Positions 8,285 to 16,523 of a stretch of 35,211 bases of DNA are shown piece after piece. The DNA is from Gemmatimonadota bacterium (lineage in GTDB: Bacteria; Gemmatimonadota; Gemmatimonadetes; Gemmatimonadales; GWC2-71-9). The DNA is taken from positions 1 to 35,211 of the forward strand of contig JANYLJ010000048.1 in NCBI GenBank assembly GCA_025357945.1, read 5' to 3'. The notes below the pieces were generated by a model. That model had not been told where the DNA came from. It made no database searches and saw only the letters and a list, made by a program, of their open reading frames with translations. The position numbers and the translations under genes are program-made. Positions within the stretch are counted from its first letter, which is position 1, and each line of letters starts with the position of its first letter.

Positions 8285-8620
8285 CTACGAACGCGGCCTG
8301 ATCGCAAGCTCGTGCACATACTTGGCAACGGCCGCCATTTCGGCCGGCGTCAGTTTCCCCTTGAAGGGCTTCATGTCGTCGCCCTTGCCCTTGGTCAGGA
8401 CCGTCACGATCGAGTCCTCGGTGTGCTTGGCGATGAACGCGGCGTCGAACGTCGCGATCTTGGCAAATCGCTCTTTCATGGACTTGGGCGGCGTACCCAG
8501 CACGCCATGACATTTCTTGCAGGTCGCTTCGTACAGCGTCTTGCCGTCTGGTGTCTGCGCCGCCGACCGCTGTACCAGGCCGGCGACGATCAGGAATAAA
8601 CCGATTGCGATGCCGCGCAT
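8285..8620 (-). CDS. Small periplasmic cytochrome c
   Basis: A 111-residue monoheme cytochrome with a signal peptide of about 21 residues (LVQRSAAQ), heme motif CKKCH (Cys34, Cys37, His38) and a likely Met83 ligand in GDDMKPFKGKLT. The C-terminal helix (LTPAEMAAVAKYV) is typical of class I cytochromes c. Its start lies 2 nt beyond the stop of the cytochrome b-c fusion gene, so the two are almost certainly cotranscribed. It is well placed to be the mobile carrier between the bc complex and the cytochrome-barrel protein encoded next (inference). Confidence 0.88.
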   Translation of the reverse strand: MRGIAIGLFLIVAGLVQRSAAQTPDGKTLYEATCKKCHGVLGTPPKSMKERFAKIATFDAAFIAKHTEDSIVTVLTKGKGDDMKPFKGKLTPAEMAAVAKYVHELAIRPRS

Positions 8621-8622
8621 GA

Positions 8623-10122
8623 TCAGGGCCTCTCCGTTCGTTTCACGGGTTCAGGGAAGGTGTCGTAGAATTCCTGCTTGGCCGTCGCCCAGTTGGGCCC
8701 GCGCAACGACGCCAGGTACCGGGTGATCTCCTCGATCTCTTCGTGCGTCAGCTTGGGCGGACCGACGCTCGGCATCTTGGAATTGGGGTGAAACCGGGCG
8801 GGGTCTTCCATGAAGCTGTGCATCCAGGCCGCCGAGTGGCGCAGGCCGACCTCGGTCAGGTCCGGAGCGTTGGGCGTGTCGGCACTGGTGTCGGGCTTCT
8901 GGTCGCCCAGGGCGTGACAGGCGCCGCAGTTACGCGCCTTGTACATCGCGCGCCCGGCGCGCTCGATCGAGCTGAGCGGGCGACCGACCTCCGTGGCCAC
9001 TGCGGTCGGCGGTTCGCTGCGGAAGGCGGCCCCCAGCAGCAATGCGACGCCGGCCAGCGTGACGCCCATGGTGATCGCCGCGGCAGGCCGGTGACGCAGC
9101 GAGCGCATGCTGCGCCGGTCAAAGAACGGCAGCGCCAGCAACACCAGCACCAGGGCCGCGGGCACGCCGACCGCCACCACGCTTTCCAGCGAGCCCGGCA
9201 CCAGCTTGAGCAGCTGGAAGAACGGCAGGAAGTACCACTCGGGCAGTGGTACGTAGGTGGTGTCGGTCGGGTCGGCGGGCGCCTCAAGGCCGGCGCCCGA
9301 GAAGTGCGCCAGCAACACCAGCACCACGATCACCAGCGTCGCGACTACCAGGTCCTTGGCGATGATGTCGGGCCAGAAGCGGACGCCGGCGCGCTTGGAA
9401 CGCGCGTAGCGATCATGGTAGTAGCTGGCGTACGCCGGATCATCGGTGCGCGGCGGCGGCTCGGCGTCCAACACCGCGGTTCGCGGCGCAATCCCCTGCC
9501 GGATCACCTGCACCAGATGCAAGAGCGCAAAGAACCCGAGCAGAACCGGGAAGAGCAGCACGTGCAGCGCATAGAAGCGCGTCAGGGTCGCCGCGCCGAG
9601 CTGAGTGCCACCGCGTAACAATTTGACGAGGGCGCCGCCAATCAGCGGGGCGGTACCGGCAATGTTGGTGCCGACCTGCGTAGCCCAGTAAGCCTTCTGG
9701 TCCCAGGGCAGCAGATAGCCGGTGAAACTGAACCCGAGCACGATGAACAGCAACACGACCCCGAGCACCCAGTTGAGCTCGCGCGGGTACTTGTACGCGC
9801 CCATGCTGAAGACGCGGATCATGTGCGCCAGGACCAGCACCACCATCGCCGACGCGCCCCAATGGTGCACGCCGCGCAACAGGGCGCCGCTCATCACGTT
9901 GTGTTCGAGATAGCGGATGCTGTCGTAGGCGTGGTCGGGTGATGGGGCGTAGTACATGCCCAGCACGATCCCGGTTACCACTTGCACGGTGAACACGGCC
10001 AAGGTCGCGCTGCCGAGCGTGTGCCACCAGGTCAGCCCGCCGGGCACCTTGCGGTCGACCAACGTTTCGCGAATCGACGCGATGTCGATCCGTTCGTCGA
10101 TCCAGCGTCGCATGGCGCCCAC
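8623..10122 (-). CDS. Cytochrome b fused to C-terminal cytochrome c (bc complex)
   Basis: A 499-residue membrane subunit of a quinol:cytochrome c reductase. The complete cytochrome b portion (both the b6-like and subunit IV-like halves, residues 1 to about 370) carries heme b ligands His86/His100 in helix B (HX13H) and His187/His202 in helix D (HX14H). The quinol-site PEWY motif lies at about 294-297. A cytochrome c domain is fused at the C-terminus: CGACH (Cys399, Cys402, His403), with Met450 (NSKMPSVG) as probable ligand. The gene starts at GTG 10122, one nucleotide past the Rieske stop; ATG 10113 is an equally possible start. The fusion replaces a separate cytochrome c1. With the Rieske protein it forms the catalytic core of the complex. 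Confidence 0.93.
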   Translation of the reverse strand: MGAMRRWIDERIDIASIRETLVDRKVPGGLTWWHTLGSATLAVFTVQVVTGIVLGMYYAPSPDHAYDSIRYLEHNVMSGALLRGVHHWGASAMVVLVLAHMIRVFSMGAYKYPRELNWVLGVVLLFIVLGFSFTGYLLPWDQKAYWATQVGTNIAGTAPLIGGALVKLLRGGTQLGAATLTRFYALHVLLFPVLLGFFALLHLVQVIRQGIAPRTAVLDAEPPPRTDDPAYASYYHDRYARSKRAGVRFWPDIIAKDLVVATLVIVVLVLLAHFSGAGLEAPADPTDTTYVPLPEWYFLPFFQLLKLVPGSLESVVAVGVPAALVLVLLALPFFDRRSMRSLRHRPAAAITMGVTLAGVALLLGAAFRSEPPTAVATEVGRPLSSIERAGRAMYKARNCGACHALGDQKPDTSADTPNAPDLTEVGLRHSAAWMHSFMEDPARFHPNSKMPSVGPPKLTHEEIEEITRYLASLRGPNWATAKQEFYDTFPEPVKRTERP

Positions 10123-10123
10123 G

Positions 10124-10705
10124 CTATACCCCGACCTGCTCGGAGACGCCGAGCCGGAAGTCGCGGTAGTTCACGAACACGGCGCTGTCGCGGATCTCCA
10201 CTTGCAGTTCGTCCAGCGGGCGGGGTGGTGGACCCGCCAGCACGGCGCCGGTCTTGATGTCGAACTGGCCCCGATGGCAGGGGCAGGCGAAGGTCTTCAG
10301 CTCCTTGTCGTAGTAGTAACTGCAGCCGAGGTGGGTGCAATGCCCGTTGTAGGCCTTGAACTTGGCGCCATCCTCGGTGTAGAGCCACACGGCGTTCTGG
10401 GTCCGGGACTCGACCCAGGCATCGCTCTGGTTCTGGATAAAATCGAGCCGGATCGGCACGGCGATGTCGAGCAGCGCGATGTCTTCCGCCACCTTGATCC
10501 AGGTCGCCGGTTGCGCCTTGGCCAGCGCCGGCGAAACAAACGAACGGAGCACCGGAATCCCCACCAGCACGCCGCTGATCGTGGCACCAATGCCGCTGAT
10601 CCAGCGCAGGAACCGCCGGCGGCTGAAAAGCACGTCGTCGAGAACCGCCGGCGCCTGCTCGGGTACTCCGTTCGTCACGGCTGCACTCCCTGTCGGGTCG
10701 CCCAT
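10124..10705 (-). CDS. Rieske iron-sulfur protein of the bc complex
   Basis: A 193-residue protein with a twin-arginine export/anchor segment (SRRRFLRW, about residues 28-35, then a hydrophobic helix). The C-terminal Rieske domain binds a 2Fe-2S cluster through CTHLGC (Cys123, His125, with disulfide Cys128) and CPCH (Cys141, disulfide Cys143, His144). The GPPPRPL turn that closes the cluster-binding domain follows. It transfers one electron from quinol to the cytochrome c domain of the next subunit. It is the first gene of the minus-strand run that continues into cytochrome b-c, cytochrome c and the cytochrome-barrel gene. It diverges from lacI; the roughly 250-nt gap must hold its promoter, but no convincing -35/-10 pair was seen. 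Confidence 0.93.
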   Translation of the reverse strand: MGDPTGSAAVTNGVPEQAPAVLDDVLFSRRRFLRWISGIGATISGVLVGIPVLRSFVSPALAKAQPATWIKVAEDIALLDIAVPIRLDFIQNQSDAWVESRTQNAVWLYTEDGAKFKAYNGHCTHLGCSYYYDKELKTFACPCHRGQFDIKTGAVLAGPPPRPLDELQVEIRDSAVFVNYRDFRLGVSEQVGV

Positions 10706-10834
10706 CGGGCGGTACTCTGCCAGAGGATCGCCGTGATATGTATGCCGCCGTTAGTGAAATCCCGATGATGGCGTGATGAAGAAAGCTTCACTCGCCGGTA
10801 CCTCGATCGCCCCCCTTGCGCAAAAGCAGAAAAC

Positions 10835-10848
10835 TGTAAACGTTTACA
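10835..10848. promoter_or_regulatory. LacI-family operator O1 (perfect palindrome)
   Basis: TGTAAACGTTTACA is a perfect 14-bp palindrome with the central CG expected of LacI/GalR-family operators. It lies upstream of the lacI-type gene and in the shared region with the divergent Rieske gene. Confidence 0.85.
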
Positions 10849-10854
10849 TCATCT

Positions 10855-10868
10855 CGTAAACGTTTGCA
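10855..10868. promoter_or_regulatory. LacI-family operator O2
   Basis: CGTAAACGTTTGCA is a near-copy of the first operator. Its central CG (10861-10862) lies exactly 20 bp from that of O1 (10841-10842), close to two helical turns. This fits two repressor dimers bound on the same face of the DNA and autoregulation of the operon that follows. Confidence 0.8.
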
Positions 10869-10954
10869 TTCCATCTGGTAACTCGTTCGCCACGCGCGTT
10901 CTCGTGGGGCGGGTGCCCGATCCGGTCCGTTACGCTGAACCTGGAAGCGTCGAA

Positions 10955-12022
10955 TTGACGGTGACTATCAAGGATGTCGCTCGTGACGCCGCGGTTTCCA
11001 TCGCCACGGCCTCCCGGGCACTCAACCGCACCGACCTGGTGGCCCCCCAGACCCGGGACCGGGTCCGAGAAGCTGCAGCCCGGCTGCATTACACCCCGCA
11101 CGGCGGGGCCCGCAGTCTCATCACCAGACGGACCCACACCATCGGTGTGCTGCTCCCCGACCTTTACGGCGAGTTCTTCTCCGAAGTGATGCGCGGCATC
11201 GACCAGACAGCCCAGCGGGCGGGATTTCAATGCATCGTCTCCAGCGCCCGCCATAGCGGCCCGACGCTCGAGGCGGCGCTCCGCGCCATGCGGGGCCGGG
11301 TCGATGGGCTGGTCCTGATGTCCCCAGAGTTCACGCGGGAGCTTTCGACGCGAACCCTCCCGGCTGGGTTCCCGGTTGTCCTGCTGAACTGCCCGCCCTC
11401 CGAAACGCCGCACGACAGCCTGAATATCGAGAATTATGATGGCGCCTACAGCATGGTCCGACACCTCGCCGGCCTGGGACACCACCGAATCGCCATCCTG
11501 ACCGGCGCCGCGGGGAACTTCGACGCCGCCGAACGCCTCCGCGGGTATCGTGCCGCTCTCCTCGACGCGGGCCTTCCCTCGCCAGCCGAGTTGGTCGTTG
11601 CCGGCGACTTCAGCGAGGCGGCTGGCGAAGCGGGCGCCCGGCAGCTGCTCCAGCTCGCCGAGCGCCCGACCGCGATTTTCGCCGCCAACGACGGCATGGC
11701 GATCGGCGCCCTGCTCGCCCTGCGCGAGGCCGGGCTGCGAGTGCCTGAGGATATCGCCATCGGGGGATTCGACGACATCCCGATGGCGCGCTACGTCGAC
11801 CCCGCACTTACGTCAGTTCACGTGGATATCAGCGCGCTCGGGGAGCGCGCCGTAGCGGCACTGCTCTCGGTGCTTGGGCACCCGGCGCGCCGCGAGTTCA
11901 CCCGCGAGACCGCGGCGACGACCCTTGTCGTCCGTAGGTCCTGCGGCGCCCGAAAAGCCGAAAGCGTGCCCCCAGTCAGACCGAGCGCTGCCCGTAGTTC
12001 ACCTTGGAGGGAGGTCGTATGA
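10955..12022 (+). CDS. LacI-family transcriptional regulator of the glucan operon
   Basis: A regulator of about 355 residues. The N-terminal helix-turn-helix has the family signature [20 protein letters not shown] followed by the hinge region. A periplasmic-binding-protein-like effector domain follows, with [27 protein letters not shown] and [15 protein letters not shown] motifs. The start is uncertain. TTG 10955 is preferred because GGAAG (10943-10947) sits 7 nt upstream and it gives the usual short N-terminus; GTG 10961 and ATG 10904 are alternatives. The last four bases overlap the start of the TonB receptor (ATGA). Two operators lie about 90-120 bp upstream. It probably represses this operon until a beta-1,2-linked glucose oligomer is present (inference). 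Confidence 0.92.
   Translation: MTVTIKDVARDAAVSIATASRALNRTDLVAPQTRDRVREAAARLHYTPHGGARSLITRRTHTIGVLLPDLYGEFFSEVMRGIDQTAQRAGFQCIVSSARHSGPTLEAALRAMRGRVDGLVLMSPEFTRELSTRTLPAGFPVVLLNCPPSETPHDSLNIENYDGAYSMVRHLAGLGHHRIAILTGAAGNFDAAERLRGYRAALLDAGLPSPAELVVAGDFSEAAGEAGARQLLQLAERPTAIFAANDGMAIGALLALREAGLRVPEDIAIGGFDDIPMARYVDPALTSVHVDISALGERAVAALLSVLGHPARREFTRETAATTLVVRRSCGARKAESVPPVRPSAARSSPWREVV
12006..12014 (+). promoter_or_regulatory. Strong ribosome binding site of the TonB receptor
   Basis: GGAGGGAGG lies inside the 3' end of lacI, 4 nt before ATG 12019. It supports that start over the in-frame ATG at 12004 and suggests high receptor synthesis. Confidence 0.7.
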
Positions 12023-15000
12023 AGAATCGAGGACTGCAGCACCACCTCAGCCGGTTCCTGGCCATCGGTGTGGCACTGTTCGCCGTGTTGACGGTCGGTC
12101 CGGTGTCCGCCCAGACCAGCACCGGAATCATCCGCGGGACGGTCACCGCCAACGACGGCAAACCGGCCGCCGACGCAGAACTCATCGCGAAGATCATCGC
12201 CACCGGCGCGGTTCGCACGACGACGAGTCGCCCGGATGGGTCCTACATCCTCCCCGGCCTCGTCCCGGCGGTCTACGAATTGACGGCTCGCCGCATCGGA
12301 AGTGGAGCCCAGACCCGCCAGGTGGTGGTGCAGATCGGCGCCACCGTGGTGCAGGACTTCGCCCTGGAGACGAGGACAGTGCAACTCGCCGAAATCTCGG
12401 TTGTCGCGGCACCCAACGCCGAGACCCGGACCTCCGAGGTGGCCACGAACGTGAGCCCGGCCCAGATCGACAAATTGCCGACCACGAGCCGCAACTTCCT
12501 CGACCTGGCGGTGCTCGCCCCCGGCGTGACCGTGACTGAGGATCGCATCGGTGGAGCGTCGGTGACGTTCCTTGCTGGCGGCCAGACCGCGAACGCAGTC
12601 AACATCTTCATCGACGGGACCAGCCTCAAGAACGATCTCACGGCCGGCGGCGTCACCGGCCAGGACGCGAGCAAGGGAAATCCGTTCCCCCGGAACGCCA
12701 TCCAGGAGTACCGGGTCATTAGCCAGAACTTCAAGGCCGAGTATCAGAAGTCGTCCAGCGCCATCATCACGGCAACCACGAAGTCGGGGACCAACGTCTG
12801 GCACGGCAACGCACTGTTCGGCTATCAAAATAAGGGCCTGCTGTCGCTCGACACCTTCCAGCTTCGGTCGAAGTTCGTGGCGGACAGCATCGCCCAGAAG
12901 AACGGAACGGTCACCACCTTCAAGCAGCCCGACTACAGCCGTTCGCTGGTGTCACTCAGCGCTGGCGGACCAATCCAGCGGGACAAGCTCTTCTTCTTCG
13001 GGTCCTACGAGGGCAACTACCAGAACCGATCGAACCTGGTGAACTTCGCGAACATTCCGAGCGGCTTCCCGGCGCTCGATTCGGTTAATCTCCTACAGTA
13101 CAACGGCAATTTCGCATCGCCGTTTCGTGAGTCGCTCGTGTTCGGCAAGCTGAGCTACACTGCCGACCCGAAGTCTTCGGCGGAGTTGAGCTTCAGCAAC
13201 CGTTCCGAAACGGACGTCCGGGATTTTGCCAATGTGAATTGCCCCGGTGCGATGTGCGCCTTCAGCGAGGCGGTGAACTTTCGCCAGAACGTCTCGATCG
13301 GGCAGCTCAAGTACAATCGATTCGGAGATGCATGGTTCAACGAAGCGAAGGTGGATTTTTCGCGGTTCCAGCGGAATCCGAGCCCCGACACGCCGGGACA
13401 GCCCCTGCGGGACTATCAGTTCAACAACTCGGATAACCTGATCGGCAGCAACGCGAGTACCCAGAACTACATCCAGCAGCGGCTCGGCTTCCGGGATGAC
13501 CTCACGTACACCGGCTTCCATGCGGCCGGCGAACACGTCATCAAGGTCGGTACGAATTTTGACTTCGTGAAGTACAACATCCACAAGGGCAATGACGAAA
13601 CGCCGAAATTCCTCTATCACGCGGACGGCGGTTTCAATTTTCAGACGCCCTACCAGCTGGCGTACGGCACCGGGAATTCGGACCTCAACACCAGCAACAA
13701 TCAGATCGGTGCCTACGCACAGGACGACTGGAGTCCGAGCTCACGACTGACGCTCAACCTCGGCGTGCGCTGGGATTTCGAGTCCCACATGTTCAACACG
13801 TCCTACGTGACGCCCCAGAACGTGATTGACACCGTCACCCGCTACAACAGCCAGCTCATTAATCCGATCGACCCGGCCACCTATTTCTCCACCGGGACCA
13901 ACCGCAAGCCGTTTTACGGAGCCGTTCAGCCCCGGCTCGGATTCTCCTTCGCGCTCGACAAGCAGAGCAAGACGACCATCTTCGGCGGTTTCGGCATCTA
14001 TTACGATCGCTCGCTCTTCGACGTGTCGGTGGACGAGCTGCTCAAGCTCTCCCATCCGACCTACTTCATCAACTTCGCCGCGCCCGGCGTTGCGCCCACG
14101 GCCGGACAGGTGGCCTGGAGCAACACCTTCCTCACCACCGATCACGCGGTGCTCGACTCCCTGGTTCATACGGCAGGCAAGCCGGAGGCCTGGCTGATCG
14201 CCAACAACGCGAAGGTGCCCAAGTCGCAGCAGTGGAATGCCGGCATTCGGCGCGTGCTGGGGAACTTCTCGGTCGCGGCCACCTACGCGGCGGTGCGGGG
14301 CGTTGACCAGCTGGTGCTCAACTGGGCCAACTTCGGCCTCAACCGGAACGGCTCGTGCTGCACCAGCTTCGACATCAGCCAGCACGGATTCCAGAACATC
14401 ATCTACTCCACCAACGATGCGAAGACCTGGTACGATGCGCTGGAGATTCAAATTGACCGCCCCTATCGGCGCTTGACCAACAAGGGGATCGGCTGGGGGG
14501 CCGGCCTGGCCTACACCTACGCGGTCCGCTCGCTGCAAGGAACGGACGGCCTGGGCGACGAATTCTCCTTCCCCAACGCGCTCAATATTCCGAAGCATTC
14601 GTCCAACGACGAGAAGAACCGCATCGTGGCCAACTGGATCCTCGACGTTCCGTACCTGTTTGGCATCCAGTTCAGCGGCCTCCTGACACTGGGGGGCCAG
14701 TACAAGCTGGATGTCGGCTGCCCGGGGCGCTTCTGCGGTTTCGGCACCACCGGGAATACCTTCGAGCCCGGGGGCTTCACCGTGCCCGGCACGTTCCCGT
14801 ATCGGCGAGTCGATCTCAGGCTTCGCAAGGACTTCCCCAACATCGGACGGTCCGCGCTCGGCGTGACCCTCGACATTTTCAACGCGACCAACCGGAACAA
14901 CCTCGGGTGCTACAACGTCGGTGACCGGGGGACGACGGCATCGCCCAATCCGGGTTTCGGTCAGCCCGGCTGCGTGGTCTCCGACGCCCGCCGCTTCCAG

Positions 15001-15024
15001 ATCGGCGCGGAATACACCTACTGA
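12019..15024 (+). CDS. TonB-dependent outer membrane receptor (CarboxypepD_reg + plug + barrel)
   Basis: The 1001-residue product has a signal peptide cleaved near residue 31 (PVSA-Q). A carboxypeptidase-regulatory-like domain (about 32-115, [12 protein letters not shown]...[10 protein letters not shown]) is followed by a plug domain (about 130-240, including the [12 protein letters not shown] segment) and a long barrel ending in EYTY. This layout is the large Oar/SusC-like form of TonB receptors. It probably imports oligosaccharides across the outer membrane using TonB-ExbBD energy. Substrate is inferred from neighbours to be beta-1,2-glucan fragments; no SusD-type binding protein is encoded nearby. 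It overlaps lacI by 4 nt and is separated from the next gene by 65 nt containing a stable hairpin, the only break in an otherwise overlapping gene chain. Confidence 0.93.
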   Translation: MKNRGLQHHLSRFLAIGVALFAVLTVGPVSAQTSTGIIRGTVTANDGKPAADAELIAKIIATGAVRTTTSRPDGSYILPGLVPAVYELTARRIGSGAQTRQVVVQIGATVVQDFALETRTVQLAEISVVAAPNAETRTSEVATNVSPAQIDKLPTTSRNFLDLAVLAPGVTVTEDRIGGASVTFLAGGQTANAVNIFIDGTSLKNDLTAGGVTGQDASKGNPFPRNAIQEYRVISQNFKAEYQKSSSAIITATTKSGTNVWHGNALFGYQNKGLLSLDTFQLRSKFVADSIAQKNGTVTTFKQPDYSRSLVSLSAGGPIQRDKLFFFGSYEGNYQNRSNLVNFANIPSGFPALDSVNLLQYNGNFASPFRESLVFGKLSYTADPKSSAELSFSNRSETDVRDFANVNCPGAMCAFSEAVNFRQNVSIGQLKYNRFGDAWFNEAKVDFSRFQRNPSPDTPGQPLRDYQFNNSDNLIGSNASTQNYIQQRLGFRDDLTYTGFHAAGEHVIKVGTNFDFVKYNIHKGNDETPKFLYHADGGFNFQTPYQLAYGTGNSDLNTSNNQIGAYAQDDWSPSSRLTLNLGVRWDFESHMFNTSYVTPQNVIDTVTRYNSQLINPIDPATYFSTGTNRKPFYGAVQPRLGFSFALDKQSKTTIFGGFGIYYDRSLFDVSVDELLKLSHPTYFINFAAPGVAPTAGQVAWSNTFLTTDHAVLDSLVHTAGKPEAWLIANNAKVPKSQQWNAGIRRVLGNFSVAATYAAVRGVDQLVLNWANFGLNRNGSCCTSFDISQHGFQNIIYSTNDAKTWYDALEIQIDRPYRRLTNKGIGWGAGLAYTYAVRSLQGTDGLGDEFSFPNALNIPKHSSNDEKNRIVANWILDVPYLFGIQFSGLLTLGGQYKLDVGCPGRFCGFGTTGNTFEPGGFTVPGTFPYRRVDLRLRKDFPNIGRSALGVTLDIFNATNRNNLGCYNVGDRGTTASPNPGFGQPGCVVSDARRFQIGAEYTY

Positions 15025-15036
15025 TCCAGCTCGCCC

Positions 15037-15059
15037 CGGGGCACCGATCCGGTGCCCCG
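15037..15059 (+). other. Intercistronic hairpin after the TonB receptor gene
   Basis: CGGGGCACCG (15037-15046) and CGGTGCCCCG (15050-15059) form a perfect 10-bp GC-rich stem with a 3-nt loop, 12 nt after the receptor stop. No T-tract follows. It may act as a 3' stabiliser of receptor mRNA or a partial terminator that lowers expression of the downstream genes. Confidence 0.65.
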
Positions 15060-15089
15060 CGGCGATCCCACTGCCGGGGCGATCCGACC

Positions 15090-16523
15090 ATGACTGCACC
15101 AGCGAGACGCCTCGCCCCGTCGTTGAACCTGCTCCTCGGCGCCATCGTCGCGTGCAACGGCTCCGTCGCGACGACGGCGCCCTTGCCGCCGACGCCGCGG
15201 GTGCAGGCGCTGCTCGACACGGTGGAGCAGCGCACCTTCGCGTTCTTCTGGGAGCGCACCGACGATCGCACCGGGCTCACCCCGGATCGCTGGCCCACGC
15301 TCTCCTTCTCCAGCATCGCCGCTGTCGGCTTCGCGCTCACCGCCTATCCGATTGGCGCGGAACGGGGCTACGTCAGTCGGGACGCCGCGGCCGAACGGGT
15401 ACTCACCACGCTGCGCTTCTTCTACCAACTTCCCCAAGGGCCAGCGGCTGCCGGCACCGGCGGCTACCAGGGTTTCTTCTACCACTTCCTCGATCCAGTC
15501 TCCGGCGTCCGCTATCAGACGGTTGAACTCTCGACCGTGGACACCGCGTTGCTGCTGGCCGGTGTGCTCTTCTGCCAGCAGTACTTCGATGGCGCCGGCG
15601 GGCTCGACCCGGCGATCCGCGCCTACGCCGATTCGTTGTATCGCCGCGTCGACTGGGCTTGGGCACAGCCGCGCCCGCCGCTGGTCACAATGGGCTGGTC
15701 CCCTGAGAGCGGCTTTCACCCGCTTGACTGGCGCGGGATGAACGAGGCGATGCTGGTCTATCTGCTCGCCCTCGGCTCACCCACCCACCCGATCGCCGCC
15801 GAGGCGTGGGACGCTTGGACGTCGACCTACACCTGGGGCGATTTCTACGGTCAGGCCCATGTCGGCTTCGCACCACTCTTCGGACATCACTACTCGCAGG
15901 TCTGGGTGGATTATCGCGGGATTGCCGATGCGTACATGCGCGGCCGGGGTATCGACTACGCCGAGAATTCCCGCCGGGCCACCTACGGTCAGCGCAGTTA
16001 CGCCATCGCCAATCCCGCTGGGTGGAACGGGTATGGCGCCGACATCTGGGGCCTCAGCGCATCGGACGGGCCGGCCGATGTCAGCCATGACGTGAATGGC
16101 CGGGCCCGCCGCTTCTTCACCTATGCGGCCCGCGGGGCTTCGTACACCGAGATCCGGGACGACGGCACCATCGCCCCCACCGCGGCCGCGGGTTCGATCG
16201 CGTTCGCGCCGGAAATCGTAGGCCCCGCGCTCGTGGCGATACGAGAGCGGTACGGTGATGGCGTCTTCGGCCAGTATGGTTTTCTCGATGCCTTCAACCC
16301 GACGTGGGTATGGCCGGATGTGCCGCTGCAGCACGGGCGCCTCATCGCCGGCAAGGGATGGTTCGACCTTGATTATCTCGGGATCGACCAGGGGCCGATC
16401 GTGGCGATGATCGCCAACTACCGCTCGGAACTCGTCTGGAAATACATGAGGAAGAGTCCCTACCTCATACAGGGACTCCGCCGTGCTGGATTCCGGGGTG
16501 GCTGGCTGGATCAGGCGCCGTGA
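15090..16523 (+). CDS. GH144/glycoamylase-like lipoprotein, probable endo-beta-1,2-glucanase
   Basis: The 477-residue protein carries a probable lipobox near Cys22 (GAIVAC). It spans the whole length of the PF10091 'glycoamylase-like' family: LTAYPIGAERGYVSR, GFFYHFLDPVSGVR, ELSTVDTALLLAGVLF, RVDWAWAQ, LLALGSPTHPI, the segment ending in ANPAGWNGYGADIWGLSASDGP, DGTIAPTAAAGSIAFAPE and GIDQGPIVAMIANYRS. Characterised members in CAZy family GH144 cut beta-1,2-glucan internally, releasing sophorose and short oligomers, through an (alpha/alpha)6 barrel. The GH94 and ABC genes downstream support this specificity. Start ATG 15090. The stop overlaps the GTG start of the sugar-binding protein. Family membership is strong; exact cleavage mode (endo or sophorose-releasing exo) is not decidable here. 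Confidence 0.88.
   Translation: MTAPARRLAPSLNLLLGAIVACNGSVATTAPLPPTPRVQALLDTVEQRTFAFFWERTDDRTGLTPDRWPTLSFSSIAAVGFALTAYPIGAERGYVSRDAAAERVLTTLRFFYQLPQGPAAAGTGGYQGFFYHFLDPVSGVRYQTVELSTVDTALLLAGVLFCQQYFDGAGGLDPAIRAYADSLYRRVDWAWAQPRPPLVTMGWSPESGFHPLDWRGMNEAMLVYLLALGSPTHPIAAEAWDAWTSTYTWGDFYGQAHVGFAPLFGHHYSQVWVDYRGIADAYMRGRGIDYAENSRRATYGQRSYAIANPAGWNGYGADIWGLSASDGPADVSHDVNGRARRFFTYAARGASYTEIRDDGTIAPTAAAGSIAFAPEIVGPALVAIRERYGDGVFGQYGFLDAFNPTWVWPDVPLQHGRLIAGKGWFDLDYLGIDQGPIVAMIANYRSELVWKYMRKSPYLIQGLRRAGFRGGWLDQAP

Noticed and set aside
10777-10790. TGAAG/CTTCA hairpin in the Rieske-lacI gap
   Set aside because: A five-base stem is expected by chance and has no placement that suggests function.
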